Source: an uncultured Planctomycetaceae bacterium (lineage in GTDB: Bacteria > Planctomycetota > Planctomycetia > Pirellulales > UBA1268). From it: a stretch of 6,880 nt of DNA. The position numbers and the translations under genes were made by a program. The stretch's first letter is position 1, and each line of letters opens with the position of its first letter. The notes under the pieces were generated by a model. It was not told the DNA's origin. It was given only the letters and a program-made list of their open reading frames with translations, and did no database searches. The stretch is taken from the NCBI GenBank assembly GCA_937926325.1, contig CALAZQ010000572.1:1-6880 (forward strand), written 5' to 3'. Of this stretch, positions 1-6,876 are shown piece by piece.

Positions 1-278
1 GCCGCTGGTGCGGCAATTACTCACAGCAGCTTTTGAGCCCGACGGGCTGCTATTCACTTACTGTTCGTGTCAAGAATTGCGGTCAAATATTGTGAGTGGC
101 CTCTCTTTCTGCGCACATCGAACGCATGCCCTGCCACTGCTGCAGGCAATGACCGTGGTCTCGGGGAGCGGACCGAGCGGAGCCTGCAAAGATTCTTCGA
201 ATCGCCCACCAACGTCCCACCGCGGCCGTTATCGTCAGCCGCCATTTTCATCCCGCCGCCACGGCGCCGGGGCATCGG
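1..278. other. Intergenic stretch, no supportable gene
   Basis: No reading frame here has a recognisable product. One plus frame is open from the window edge to about 322, but it runs antiparallel into the end of the DUF454 gene and its translation is low-complexity Arg/Ser/Pro. The first 120 bases are visibly poorer in G+C than the rest of the window, as expected for non-coding sequence. It includes a short hairpin (AGCCC at 36-40 against GGGCT at 44-48) and a larger nested inverted repeat at 141-188, listed separately. I cannot exclude that the first bases are the tail of a gene beginning outside the window. Confidence 0.5.
141..188. repeat. Nested inverted repeat (possible stem-loop)
   Basis: TGCAGGC at 141-147 is perfectly complementary to GCCTGCA at 182-188. 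Inside it, CTCGG at 160-164 pairs with CCGAG at 173-177, so an RNA from either strand could form a two-tier stem. It lies about 90 bases past the stop of the minus-strand DUF454 gene, where a 3' structure could sit, but no T-run follows on either strand. Inverted repeats of this size are expected by chance in GC-rich DNA, so this is weak. Confidence 0.2.
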
Positions 279-1013
279 CTAGGAGGGGATCGCCGGACTT
301 GCAATTTCCGGAAGCCGAATGATGCCGATCAGACAGGCCGGGGCCATCACCGACACCACGGCGAGCACCAGCGGGCTGGGGCCTGCCAGCACGACCGTAA
401 AGGTGATGATCACGAGCGTAAAGACGGCCAGCCGGCGTTTGGAAGTCCGGCTGAGAGCCTGATGGGCATCCCATTCCCGCACCATGTCGCCGAACAGCGG
501 AGTCGCTTCCAACAGGGCATGGGCCCGCGGCGACGACCGGGCCAGAAAATAACTGCTGGCCAACAGAAATGGGACGGTGGGAATGCCCGGCACGATCACC
601 CCGACAATGGTCATCAAAACGCTGCCACCCCCGGCCGCGAGATAGAGCAGCCGTTTCGGCCCTCGCACCAGCACCGGTCCACCGGTCTGCAACGTCGCCA
701 CCGCCGGCTGCACCGGTTTGGATTGTCGCCGACGAAGCCTGCCATTACGTCGTCGATTCTCAGGCCCAAGCTCCTGCCGGAGTGCCGCTTGCAACGCGGC
801 GATGAATGAATCGGCTGCCTGCTTGGCTGTCATTTCGGGCCTCCAGCCGATGCGGCAGAAGCCCAGCGAAAGATCAAGGCTGGCAAAGGAAACGTCGGGC
901 AGCTGCTGCAACCTCTGCAATAAAGCCTCGGCCAGCCGCGGCCGGCCGTTGCAGAACACACGACGGTCGGCTATCGCCAGACAGCTATCTGAGAATTGCA
1001 CGGTTACCGCCAT
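279..1013 (-). CDS. DUF454 (YbaN-like) inner-membrane protein with N-terminal HMA-like domain
   Basis: Predicted 244-residue membrane protein of unknown function. Residues about 118-235 match the DUF454/YbaN family: a hydrophobic hairpin with VGVIVPGIPTVPFLL (137-151), then the hallmark FLARSSPRAHALL (156-168), FGDMVREWDAH (174-184) and two more hydrophobic segments (about 196-232). This suggests three to four membrane helices. Residues 1-85 are soluble and look like a small ferredoxin-like fold (strand, helix, two strands, helix) resembling heavy-metal-associated domains, but without a CxxC metal site. A basic linker (about 86-98, rich in Arg and Asn) joins the two parts. E. coli YbaN is only about 125 residues, so this is an extended form. 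The ATG at 1013 is chosen over one 72 bases upstream because a strong Shine-Dalgarno sequence precedes it. It follows the mutase gene by 84 bp on the same strand and may be co-transcribed. The family match is firm; the HMA reading is inferred from pattern only. Confidence 0.85.
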   Translation of the reverse strand: MAVTVQFSDSCLAIADRRVFCNGRPRLAEALLQRLQQLPDVSFASLDLSLGFCRIGWRPEMTAKQAADSFIAALQAALRQELGPENRRRNGRLRRRQSKPVQPAVATLQTGGPVLVRGPKRLLYLAAGGGSVLMTIVGVIVPGIPTVPFLLASSYFLARSSPRAHALLEATPLFGDMVREWDAHQALSRTSKRRLAVFTLVIITFTVVLAGPSPLVLAVVSVMAPACLIGIIRLPEIASPAIPS

Positions 1014-1016
1014 CGG

Positions 1017-1025
1017 CCTTCCTCC
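1017..1025 (-). promoter_or_regulatory. Ribosome binding site deciding the DUF454 start
   Basis: On the minus strand this reads GGAGGAAGG, with GGAGG ending about 7 bases before the ATG at 1013. It is the strongest Shine-Dalgarno match I found in the window. It makes the ATG at 1013, not the in-frame ATG at 1085, the likely start. Confidence 0.75.
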
Positions 1026-1047
1026 GACCACACACGCGGGAGACGGT

Positions 1048-1079
1048 TGGGTACTCACGGACAGGCTGAAGTGTACCCA
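1048..1079. repeat. Inverted repeat between phosphomutase and DUF454 genes
   Basis: TGGGTAC at 1048-1054 and GTACCCA at 1073-1079 form a perfect 7-bp inverted repeat with an 18-base spacer. It lies within the 84-bp gap between the mutase stop (1098) and the DUF454 start (1013). It could be a stem-loop separating the two messages or a dyad operator. There is no T-run after it on the minus strand, so a classical intrinsic terminator is not supported. Confidence 0.3.
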
Positions 1080-1097
1080 GCCCAAAGCCCTGTCGCT

Positions 1098-2972
1098 TCA
1101 GACCCCGGCCAGTTGGCGTAGATCCCGCTCAAGGCTATCGAGCCGAGCGGTCAGCGACTGTTTGATAGCGGGCAGCTCTTCACATGAGCAGGGGGCCGCC
1201 ACGGTGAACAGGTAGAACTTGATCTTCGGCTCGGTCCCCGAGGGGCGGGCGGCCACAGCGTTGGCAAGCGGTGGAAACCGGCCATCGGGCAGCCGCTTCC
1301 CCGCCCCCTCCAAGCCGGCGAGGTCGAAGATGACGAGATCGCCCGCCACACCATCATAGGGCTGCCGCTCGCCGCCCGGCGTCCAGGTGGTCAGGCTCGC
1401 CTGGTCGCGGGTCCGCACCACGTCGAGGCCACCAAAGGCAGCCGGCGGCTCGGCCCGCAGCGTGGCCATGATCTCTTTCATGCGGTCCATGCCGCTGGCC
1501 CCGGGCAGCATCACCGACACCTGCCGCTCCTGGTGGCAGCCAAACCGGCAGAAGAGCTCGTCGAGTTCCTCGTGCGGCGAACGCCCCTCCGCTTTCAGGG
1601 CTGCGGTCAGTTCGGCCATCAGCAGGGCCGCCACCGAGGCATCCTTGTCTCGCACATGGGTGCCGGCGAGGTAGCCGTGCGATTCCTCACAGCCGAAGAC
1701 GAACCCCTCCGGGCCCAGCCGATCGATGCTGCTGCAGATCCATTTGAAGCCCACCAACTGCGTGTCGTCGCACCGCAGGCCGTGGGCCTCGGCAATCCGC
1801 CGGACCAGCCCGGTCGTGACCAGGGTGGTGACGACATAGTCGTCCGGCCGGTTGGCCCCCCGCTGGCGGCGGCCGGTGAGGGCCTGCTGGCAGAGCAGGC
1901 CACAGAGCTGATTCCCCGTAAAGGTCCGCCACTCGGCACCCGGCTGCCGGGTCAGCGGTGCGGCCGCCCCCAGCCGGTCGGCGTCGGGGTCGCTGGCCAG
2001 CACCAGGTCGTCACCCCGCTGCTGGGCCTCAGCGATCGCGCCCGAGAGCACGGCCGGGTTTTCCGGGTTGGCCACATGCCCGGGCACGTTGGGAAAGTCG
2101 CCGCTCGGCTCGGCCTGTGGACCAAACAGCCGCAGCTGCTCAAAGCCTGCTCCCGCCAGCACCGGCACCACCGCGGTCGCCCCCACGCCATGCAGCGGCG
2201 TGTAAAGGATCGAGATGTCCCGCGGCCCCGGTGAGGCCTGCTTGAGCACCGCAGCCACAAAGGCAGGATCGATCTCCTGCTCGACAAACACCACCCGGCC
2301 GGCCGCCACGCCGGCATCGAAGGACTCCCGGCGGATCTCATCCACCCGCATCACCCGCTCGATGATGCCCTTGTCGTGCGGTGGCAGCACCTGCACGCCG
2401 CCGGCCCAATAGACCTTTACGGCGTTGTCACTCGGCGGATTGTGGCTGGCCGTCACCATGATGCCGCAGGTGCTCCGCGTTTCGCGGACGGCAAAGGAAA
2501 GCTCTGGCGTGCTCCGGAACCCCCGCAGAAAGAAGACCTTGAAGCCCGCCGCCAGCAGCACCTCGGTGCAGAGCCGGGCGAAGTGTTCCGAGCGATGGCG
2601 GGTATCATAGGCGATCGTGCAGCTGGGGGTTTCACCGGCGGGCAGCGTCGCTGTGACATAGTCGGCCAGCCCCTGCCCGCTTTCGCCGATCGTCCGGTCG
2701 TTGATGGCGTTTGAACCGACGGGATACATCTTGCCGCGGCGACCACCCGTGCCAAACGGAATGACGGTCCAGTAGGCATCGTCAAGCTCTTTCCAGACTG
2801 CCGGATCGACCGCCGCCTGGTCGATCAGACCGGCCAGCTCAGCGGCAAACGCCGCATAGCGGGGTTCGGTCAGCCAGGCCCTCATCGTCGTGGCGGAATG
2901 GTCGGTGATGGTCCCGGCGGTCCGGGCCGAATCGAGCAGTTCCAGCTGGTGGCGAACGGTTGCGTCGGGCAT
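1098..2972 (-). CDS. Phosphoglucomutase/phosphomannomutase, PGM2-like (alpha-D-phosphohexomutase)
   Basis: A 624-residue cytoplasmic enzyme of the alpha-D-phosphohexomutase superfamily. It probably interconverts glucose-6-phosphate and glucose-1-phosphate (or the mannose or pentose equivalents) through a phosphoserine enzyme and a bisphosphate intermediate. All four superfamily signatures are present in order: active-site loop TASHNP (174-179, catalytic Ser176), Mg-binding DPDADR (328-333), sugar-specificity loop GCEESHG (427-433) and phosphate-binding RPSGTEPKIKFY (576-587). The N-terminal motif FGTGGRRGKM (73-82) replaces the usual GTxGLR. The length, the EES-type sugar loop and the long N-terminal extension before the first motif point to the PGM2/phosphopentomutase-like branch, not GlmM or ManB. 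The frame stays open another 47 codons upstream. I prefer the ATG at 2972 because GAGGAG (2977-2982) precedes it and the longer form would run antiparallel into the neighbouring mutase. It diverges from that mutase across 91 bp. Substrate preference cannot be fixed from sequence. Confidence 0.93.
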   Translation of the reverse strand: MPDATVRHQLELLDSARTAGTITDHSATTMRAWLTEPRYAAFAAELAGLIDQAAVDPAVWKELDDAYWTVIPFGTGGRRGKMYPVGSNAINDRTIGESGQGLADYVTATLPAGETPSCTIAYDTRHRSEHFARLCTEVLLAAGFKVFFLRGFRSTPELSFAVRETRSTCGIMVTASHNPPSDNAVKVYWAGGVQVLPPHDKGIIERVMRVDEIRRESFDAGVAAGRVVFVEQEIDPAFVAAVLKQASPGPRDISILYTPLHGVGATAVVPVLAGAGFEQLRLFGPQAEPSGDFPNVPGHVANPENPAVLSGAIAEAQQRGDDLVLASDPDADRLGAAAPLTRQPGAEWRTFTGNQLCGLLCQQALTGRRQRGANRPDDYVVTTLVTTGLVRRIAEAHGLRCDDTQLVGFKWICSSIDRLGPEGFVFGCEESHGYLAGTHVRDKDASVAALLMAELTAALKAEGRSPHEELDELFCRFGCHQERQVSVMLPGASGMDRMKEIMATLRAEPPAAFGGLDVVRTRDQASLTTWTPGGERQPYDGVAGDLVIFDLAGLEGAGKRLPDGRFPPLANAVAARPSGTEPKIKFYLFTVAAPCSCEELPAIKQSLTARLDSLERDLRQLAGV

Positions 2973-2976
2973 GGTG

Positions 2977-2982
2977 CTCCTC
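2977..2982 (-). promoter_or_regulatory. Ribosome binding site of the PGM2-like gene
   Basis: The minus strand reads GAGGAG followed by CACC and the ATG at 2972. The spacing of four bases is short but workable. It supports this ATG over upstream in-frame start codons that would overlap the divergent gene. Confidence 0.6.
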
Positions 2983-3023
2983 GTTGGGGGAAGGCTGCGG
3001 CTGGGCGGTTTGGCGGTGTCGGT

Positions 3024-3031
3024 TTTATACT
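3024..3031. promoter_or_regulatory. Overlapping divergent -10 boxes between the two mutase genes
   Basis: In the 91-bp gap between divergent starts (2972 and 3064) the only AT-rich pocket is around 3023-3031. On the plus strand it gives TATACT (3026-3031), five of six bases of the sigma-70 -10 consensus, which would start transcription about 25-30 bases before the ATG at 3064. On the minus strand the same bases give TATAAA (3029 back to 3024), which would serve the gene starting at 2972 with a leader of about 45 bases. I see no good -35 hexamer at 16-18 bases for either, so both promoters would be weak or need an activator. Confidence 0.45.
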
Positions 3032-3063
3032 CGCGGCGTCCAGAACGTGCAGCGAGGCTCCCC

Positions 3064-4467
3064 ATGACGACGACCACCACCGCAGCCGCCAGCCCTTCAA
3101 CTGAGCCACTCATCGTCAGTGTGTCAGGGCTTCGCGGCGTGGTCGGACAGAGCCTGTCGACCGCGGTGGCGGCTGCCTACGCCCTGGCCTTTGCCGAGAC
3201 GCTGCCAGCCGGGCCGATCGTGCTGGGCCGCGACGGCCGGGCCTCGGGACCGCAGTTGAGTGCGGCCATCGTCGCCGCCCTCACGGCCGCCGGCCGTGAC
3301 GTGCTCGACTGCGACGTGGCGGCAACACCGACCATCGGCATTGTGGTGGCCGAGCAGCAGGCCGCCGGTGGCATCCAGATTTCGGCCAGCCACAACCCGG
3401 CCCGCTACAACGGCCTGAAGCTCTTTGGCGGCGACGGCCGGGTGCTGCCGGCAGCGGCCGGGGAGGCGGTCAAGCGGCGGTTTGAAGCCTTGCGGCGAAC
3501 GCCGCCGACGCCGACGGCAACCGTCCCGGCCGGGACAGTCAGGCCGGTTGATGGCGTCGACCCCCACCTGGCCCGGGTGCTGGCGATCGTCGATGCCGAT
3601 GCCATCAGGCAGGTTCGGCCGCGGGTCTGGCTCGATGCCGGTCACGGGGCCGGCAGCCGGCTGGCCCGGCCATTGCTCGAGGCCCTCGGCTGCGACTGCA
3701 CGATTGCCGGCGAACCGGCCGACGGAGCCTTTGAGCACGAGCCCGAACCGACCGCCGACAATCTCGCCGACTGGCTGCCACAGATCGCCGCCGCCGGTGC
3801 CGACGTGGGGTTTTTTCAAGACCCCGACGCCGACCGGCTGGCGATTGCCACCGGCTCTGGCCGGTACCTGGGGGAGGAGCTGACCCTCGGCCTGGCCGTC
3901 GAGGCGGTGCTGGCCAAGACGCCCGGGCCGGTCGTGACCAACTGCTCGACCAGTGCCCTCACCAGTCGGCTGGCGGAGCGGCATGGCGTGCCCTGCACCT
4001 TCTCGGCCGTGGGCGAGGCGAACGTCGTCGATGAGATGCTCAGCCGCGGCGCGGTGCTTGGCGGTGAGGGCAATGGCGGGGTCATCGACCCGCGGGTCGG
4101 GCTGGTCCGTGACTCGTTTGTGGCGATGGCCCTGGTGCTCGAGCGGATGACCGCCGGCGGGAAACTCACGCCGCTGGAAGACCTGGTGGCCGACTTTCCA
4201 CCGCTCACCATCGTCAAGGCCAAGGTCAACCTGCCGGCTGACTGGCGGCCGGCGGATGCCGTCGCGGCGTTTGACCGCGTGGCGGCGGCCTTTCCAGAGG
4301 CCACGGTCAGTCGGCTCGACGGCGTTCGGCTCGACTGGCCGGACGGCTGGCTGCTGGTGCGGGCCAGTAATACCGAGCCCATCGTGCGGATCGTCGCCGA
4401 GGCGGCCACCACGGCCAACGCGGAGGCGGCCATTGCCCGTGCTCGGACAGCCCTTTTGGGTGCGTGA
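3064..4467 (+). CDS. Phosphoglucosamine mutase / phosphomannomutase, archaeal-type GlmM-like
   Basis: A 467-residue alpha-D-phosphohexomutase, probably converting glucosamine-6-phosphate to glucosamine-1-phosphate on the way to UDP-GlcNAc, and possibly also acting on mannose or glucose phosphates. Signatures in order: VSGLRGVVG (20-28), the SASHNP active-site loop (107-112, catalytic Ser109), DPDADR metal loop (253-258), GGEGNGG sugar loop (333-339) and RASNTEPIVRI phosphate loop (433-443). The GEGNGG loop and RASNTEP variant are typical of the archaeal and Bacteroidota GlmM/PMM branch, whereas classical bacterial GlmM carries GEQSGH; I recall this, not from a search. Length is normal for the family. 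The ATG at 3064 is chosen because it starts shortly before the first conserved motif, has a modest GCGAGG seven bases upstream, and lies downstream of a -10-like box. The frame is open 58 codons further up, but that stretch is antiparallel to the neighbouring mutase. The N-terminus begins with five Thr and is probably disordered. Confidence 0.92.
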   Translation: MTTTTTAAASPSTEPLIVSVSGLRGVVGQSLSTAVAAAYALAFAETLPAGPIVLGRDGRASGPQLSAAIVAALTAAGRDVLDCDVAATPTIGIVVAEQQAAGGIQISASHNPARYNGLKLFGGDGRVLPAAAGEAVKRRFEALRRTPPTPTATVPAGTVRPVDGVDPHLARVLAIVDADAIRQVRPRVWLDAGHGAGSRLARPLLEALGCDCTIAGEPADGAFEHEPEPTADNLADWLPQIAAAGADVGFFQDPDADRLAIATGSGRYLGEELTLGLAVEAVLAKTPGPVVTNCSTSALTSRLAERHGVPCTFSAVGEANVVDEMLSRGAVLGGEGNGGVIDPRVGLVRDSFVAMALVLERMTAGGKLTPLEDLVADFPPLTIVKAKVNLPADWRPADAVAAFDRVAAAFPEATVSRLDGVRLDWPDGWLLVRASNTEPIVRIVAEAATTANAEAAIARARTALLGA

Positions 4468-4487
4468 CCGGCCCGCTACCGGGCCGG
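4468..4487. terminator. Hairpin at the convergent gene junction
   Basis: CCGGCCCG (4468-4475) and CGGGCCGG (4480-4487) form a perfect 8-bp, all-GC stem with a 4-base loop. The left arm fills exactly the 8 bp between the two convergent stop codons, and the loop contains the TAG of the glycosylase gene. Being symmetric, it could block read-through from both sides. Neither strand has the T-run of a canonical intrinsic terminator, so it may act as an RNA 3'-end barrier or depend on Rho. Confidence 0.5.
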
Positions 4488-5186
4488 CAGGTCGATGCCC
4501 ATCGCTGCCATCAGCCGCTTCATGTCCTCCCAGACATCCCGCTTGGCAGCCGGGTTTCGCAGCAGGTAGGACGGGTGGTAGGTGCAGATAACCCGGCTGC
4601 CCCGATAGTCAAACCACTGCTTCCGCAGGGCTGCCATCGACGACTTGGTCTCGAGCAGCGCCTGGGCCGCCGTGGCCCCGAGGCAGCAGATGAACTCGGG
4701 CTTCAGCAGTTCGAACTGCCGCTCAAAGAACGGCCGGCAGTTGGCAACTTCATCGGGTTCAGGCCGCCGGTTGCCGGGGGGCCGGCACTTGAGCACGTTG
4801 AGGATGTAGACCTCATCCCGCGACAGCGTGCAGGCCTCGATGATCTTTGTCAGCAGCTGACCGGCCCGGCCCACAAAGGGCACGCCGGCGGCATCCTCAT
4901 CAGCACCGGGGGCTTCACCGAAGAAGCAGAGCCGGGGGGTGAGCGGCCCGACTCCAAAGACTGTCTGGGTCCGACCGGCCGCCAGCTCTGAGCACCGCCG
5001 ACAGGCCGCCACCTCATCCTGCAGAACCGCCAGTGCCGCACCGCGGTCAGCGACAACTGGAGCCGCTGGCGCAGCGGTCGGCGGCGCGGGCGTTGCTCGC
5101 GGCCGGGGCTGCCGGGCCTTCGGCAGACTGGTCACCCCCGCCAGGGCGAGGCTTTCCAGTCGTTGCCGTAACGCCCGGTTCGACAT
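4476..5186 (-). CDS. Family 4 uracil-DNA glycosylase (4Fe-4S)
   Basis: A 236-residue DNA repair enzyme that should cleave uracil from DNA to start base excision repair. The core (about 55-232) shows the family-4 pattern: four cysteines for a 4Fe-4S cluster at 62, 65, 134 and 150 (spacing C-x2-C-x68-C-x15-C), motif [10 protein letters not shown] (90-98), FVGRAGQLL (104-112), KCRPPGNR (133-140), and the uracil-binding and catalytic loop HPSYLLRNP (204-212). The N-terminal 50 residues add a short helix (about 4-17, [14 protein letters not shown]) and a Pro/Ala-rich linker (about 22-48) absent from minimal thermophile enzymes. The ATG at 5186 is the only early Met; its Shine-Dalgarno (CGGGG) is weak, which fits translation as the second gene of an operon. 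It lies 38 bp after the helicase on the same strand and converges on the GlmM-like gene. The family assignment is firm; exact substrate range within the superfamily is not shown. Confidence 0.93.
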   Translation of the reverse strand: MSNRALRQRLESLALAGVTSLPKARQPRPRATPAPPTAAPAAPVVADRGAALAVLQDEVAACRRCSELAAGRTQTVFGVGPLTPRLCFFGEAPGADEDAAGVPFVGRAGQLLTKIIEACTLSRDEVYILNVLKCRPPGNRRPEPDEVANCRPFFERQFELLKPEFICCLGATAAQALLETKSSMAALRKQWFDYRGSRVICTYHPSYLLRNPAAKRDVWEDMKRLMAAMGIDLPAR

Positions 5187-5224
5187 CGTTGCGGCCCCGA
5201 AGAATCTGGTGACTGAAAGCTTGG

Positions 5225-6676
5225 CTACAACGCCCGGCGGAACCGCTTGGGACCACGCTTCTTGCCCAGTGGCGGACCAGCCGGCTTGGGGGGCGGTGCC
5301 GGAGCGACGGCGGCCTCACCATTGCCCGCCGCCGCCAGTTCGGCCGGCGTCGCCGTTGGCTTCGGGTCGGTCGCCACAAACCCTTCCAGCTCTGCCCGCT
5401 CCAGCAGCTTGTCGATCCGCATCTCGATGCGGGTCAGCTGCGGGCCTTCCTCGGGTGAGACGAAGGTATAGGCAACCCCCTCGCGGCCCATCCGTCCGGT
5501 CCGGCCGACGCGGTGCACATAGTCGTCGCAGAATTCGGGAATGTCGTAGTTGATGATGTGCGAGACGCCGGAGACGTCGATGCCGCGGCCCACCACGTCG
5601 GTGGCCACCAGCACCTGCACATCACCGTCGCGAAACTCCCGCATCACCCGGTCGCGGACATTCTGGGCCAGGTCACCGTGAATGCAGGCGATGCTGCCGT
5701 CGTCCCGTTTCCGCCGCCGCTGCAGCCGCTCGTGGATTTTGTCGGTGCCTCGTTTCGTCCGGCAGAAGACGATCGCCTGCCGTGGATCCTCCCGCTCGAG
5801 CAGCTTTTCAAGCAGCGCAAACTTCCGGGTCGGCTCGACCGTGAAATAGAACTGCTCGATGGTTTCGACCGAAATTTCATTGGTCGAAAAGTCGAGGATC
5901 TCGGGGTCCCGCATGTAGCGGGTGGCCAGCTTGGCGACCGGTGGCGGCACCGTGGCCGACAGCAGCAGCGTCTGGCGGCTCTGCGGACACCGCCGCAGAA
6001 TCTTCTCGATGTCGGGCCGAAAGCCGATGTCGAGCATGCGATCGGCCTCATCGAGGGTGACGATTTCAAGCGTTCCGAGCGTCAGCGTGCCGCGGCTCAT
6101 GTGGTCGAGCACCCGGCCCGGGGTGCCGACGATCACCTCGGGGTGCTTGGCCAGCTTGTCGATCTGACCCTTGATCGGCTTGCCGCCATAGACGGCGACA
6201 CACCGCAGCGGCGAGCCGGAGGCCAGCTTTTCAAACTCATCACGAACCTGCACCGCCAGTTCCCGGGTGGGCACCAGCACGAGGGCCCGGACGCCGCGGT
6301 CCCGGCCGGGGCCGGCCGACAGCAGTTCCAGAATCGGCAGCACGAAGGAGGCGGTCTTTCCGGTACCGGTGCGGGCCTGGCCGAGCACGTCAACCCCGGC
6401 AATCGCCCGGGGGATCAGCCCGGCCTGCACCGGCGTCGGCTGGCTGTAGCCAGCCTGCCGCACGGCCGCGAGTGTCGTCTCGGAGAGGCCGAGGTCGTTG
6501 AAACCATTGCCATCGCCGACCGGGGTGACGGGTGGAGGGGGCGGTGAACGCCGCCTGCCGGTTGCTTCGTGTTCGGTGTTGCCCCCACGGTCGTCCCTGC
6601 CGGGAGAGGCTTCGCCGCCAGACCGGGCGGGACGGCGCCGACGGCGACGCCGCCGTGGCTGTTCTTCAGCAGTCAC
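5225..6676 (-). CDS. DEAD-box ATP-dependent RNA helicase
   Basis: A 483-residue superfamily-2 RNA helicase that unwinds short RNA duplexes with ATP, probably in ribosome assembly, mRNA decay or cold adaptation. Motifs in order: upstream aromatic F59, Q motif GYSQPTPVQ (76-84), I ARTGTGKT (101-108), Ia PTRELA (136-141), GG (164-165), Ib TPGR (185-188), II DEAD (209-212), III SAT (240-242), IV IVFCRT (302-307), [11 protein letters not shown] (358-367) and [10 protein letters not shown] (388-395). All are intact. The core is flanked by disordered ends: an N-terminal tail with eight Arg in a row (8-15) followed by Gly/Pro/Arg-rich sequence, and an Ala/Pro-rich tail ending in basic [11 protein letters not shown]. 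These resemble RNA-binding tails of RhlE/CshA-type helicases. There is no DbpA or CsdA-type RNA-binding domain, so RhlE-like is the nearest label. The start is GTG, since an in-frame TGA lies directly upstream and GGAAGG sits six bases before. It probably leads an operon with the glycosylase. Confidence 0.95.
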   Translation of the reverse strand: MTAEEQPRRRRRRRRPARSGGEASPGRDDRGGNTEHEATGRRRSPPPPPVTPVGDGNGFNDLGLSETTLAAVRQAGYSQPTPVQAGLIPRAIAGVDVLGQARTGTGKTASFVLPILELLSAGPGRDRGVRALVLVPTRELAVQVRDEFEKLASGSPLRCVAVYGGKPIKGQIDKLAKHPEVIVGTPGRVLDHMSRGTLTLGTLEIVTLDEADRMLDIGFRPDIEKILRRCPQSRQTLLLSATVPPPVAKLATRYMRDPEILDFSTNEISVETIEQFYFTVEPTRKFALLEKLLEREDPRQAIVFCRTKRGTDKIHERLQRRRKRDDGSIACIHGDLAQNVRDRVMREFRDGDVQVLVATDVVGRGIDVSGVSHIINYDIPEFCDDYVHRVGRTGRMGREGVAYTFVSPEEGPQLTRIEMRIDKLLERAELEGFVATDPKPTATPAELAAAGNGEAAVAPAPPPKPAGPPLGKKRGPKRFRRAL

Positions 6677-6682
6677 TCAATA

Positions 6683-6688
6683 CCTTCC
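6683..6688 (-). promoter_or_regulatory. Ribosome binding site for the GTG-started helicase
   Basis: The minus strand reads GGAAGG, six bases before the GTG at 6676-6674. The codon just before the GTG is an in-frame TGA, so no start further upstream is possible. Together these fix the helicase start. Confidence 0.65.
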
Positions 6689-6859
6689 ATCATTCATTCG
6701 CCGCTCTCGGGCCTGCACGGTGACGATCCGGGCAAGGGGCGATCAGACATTGCTGCTGCGAGCGGTTTCGTCGAGGCTCCGCCGACGGTTTTGCTCGGCA
6801 GGTCGCCGTGAGAGCGGCTGGGCCTGCAAACGTTATTCCATTTGCTGAAACAATACCAC

Positions 6860-6876
6860 GCCGCTGAGAAAGCGGC
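6860..6876. repeat. Short perfect hairpin at the window edge
   Basis: GCCGCT (6860-6865) and AGCGGC (6871-6876) form a 6-bp stem with a GAGAA loop on the plus strand. It could be the terminator of a gene lying beyond the right edge or a leader element of the helicase. No strong T-run follows on either strand within the window. Confidence 0.35.

Noticed and set aside
189..210. TTCGAATC stretch resembling a tRNA T-loop
   Set aside because: Position 53 is C instead of G, so the T-stem closing pair fails, and no acceptor, D or anticodon arms can be found around it.
54..275. 73-codon minus-strand frame just after the DUF454 stop
   Set aside because: It begins four bases past the upstream stop, which would suit an operon, but it has no good ribosome binding site and its Arg-rich sequence matches nothing I know.
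2973..3113. N-terminal extension of the PGM2-like protein to 671 residues
   Set aside because: The extra 47 codons cross the intergenic promoter pocket and run antiparallel into the neighbouring mutase, while a ribosome binding site supports the ATG at 2972.
3523..3536. 14-bp perfect palindrome GTCCCGGCCGGGAC
   Set aside because: It lies within the coding sequence of the GlmM-like gene, and one such GC palindrome is expected by chance in a window of this size and composition.
3124..3984. 286-codon minus-strand open frame inside the GlmM-like gene
   Set aside because: It is antisense to conserved active-site motifs and is Gly/Arg/Pro-rich without a recognisable domain, so it is a GC-driven shadow.
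5513..6547. 344-codon plus-strand open frame inside the helicase gene
   Set aside because: It is fully antisense to a helicase with every motif intact. Long antisense frames are common in GC-rich genes, and its translation shows no family resemblance.
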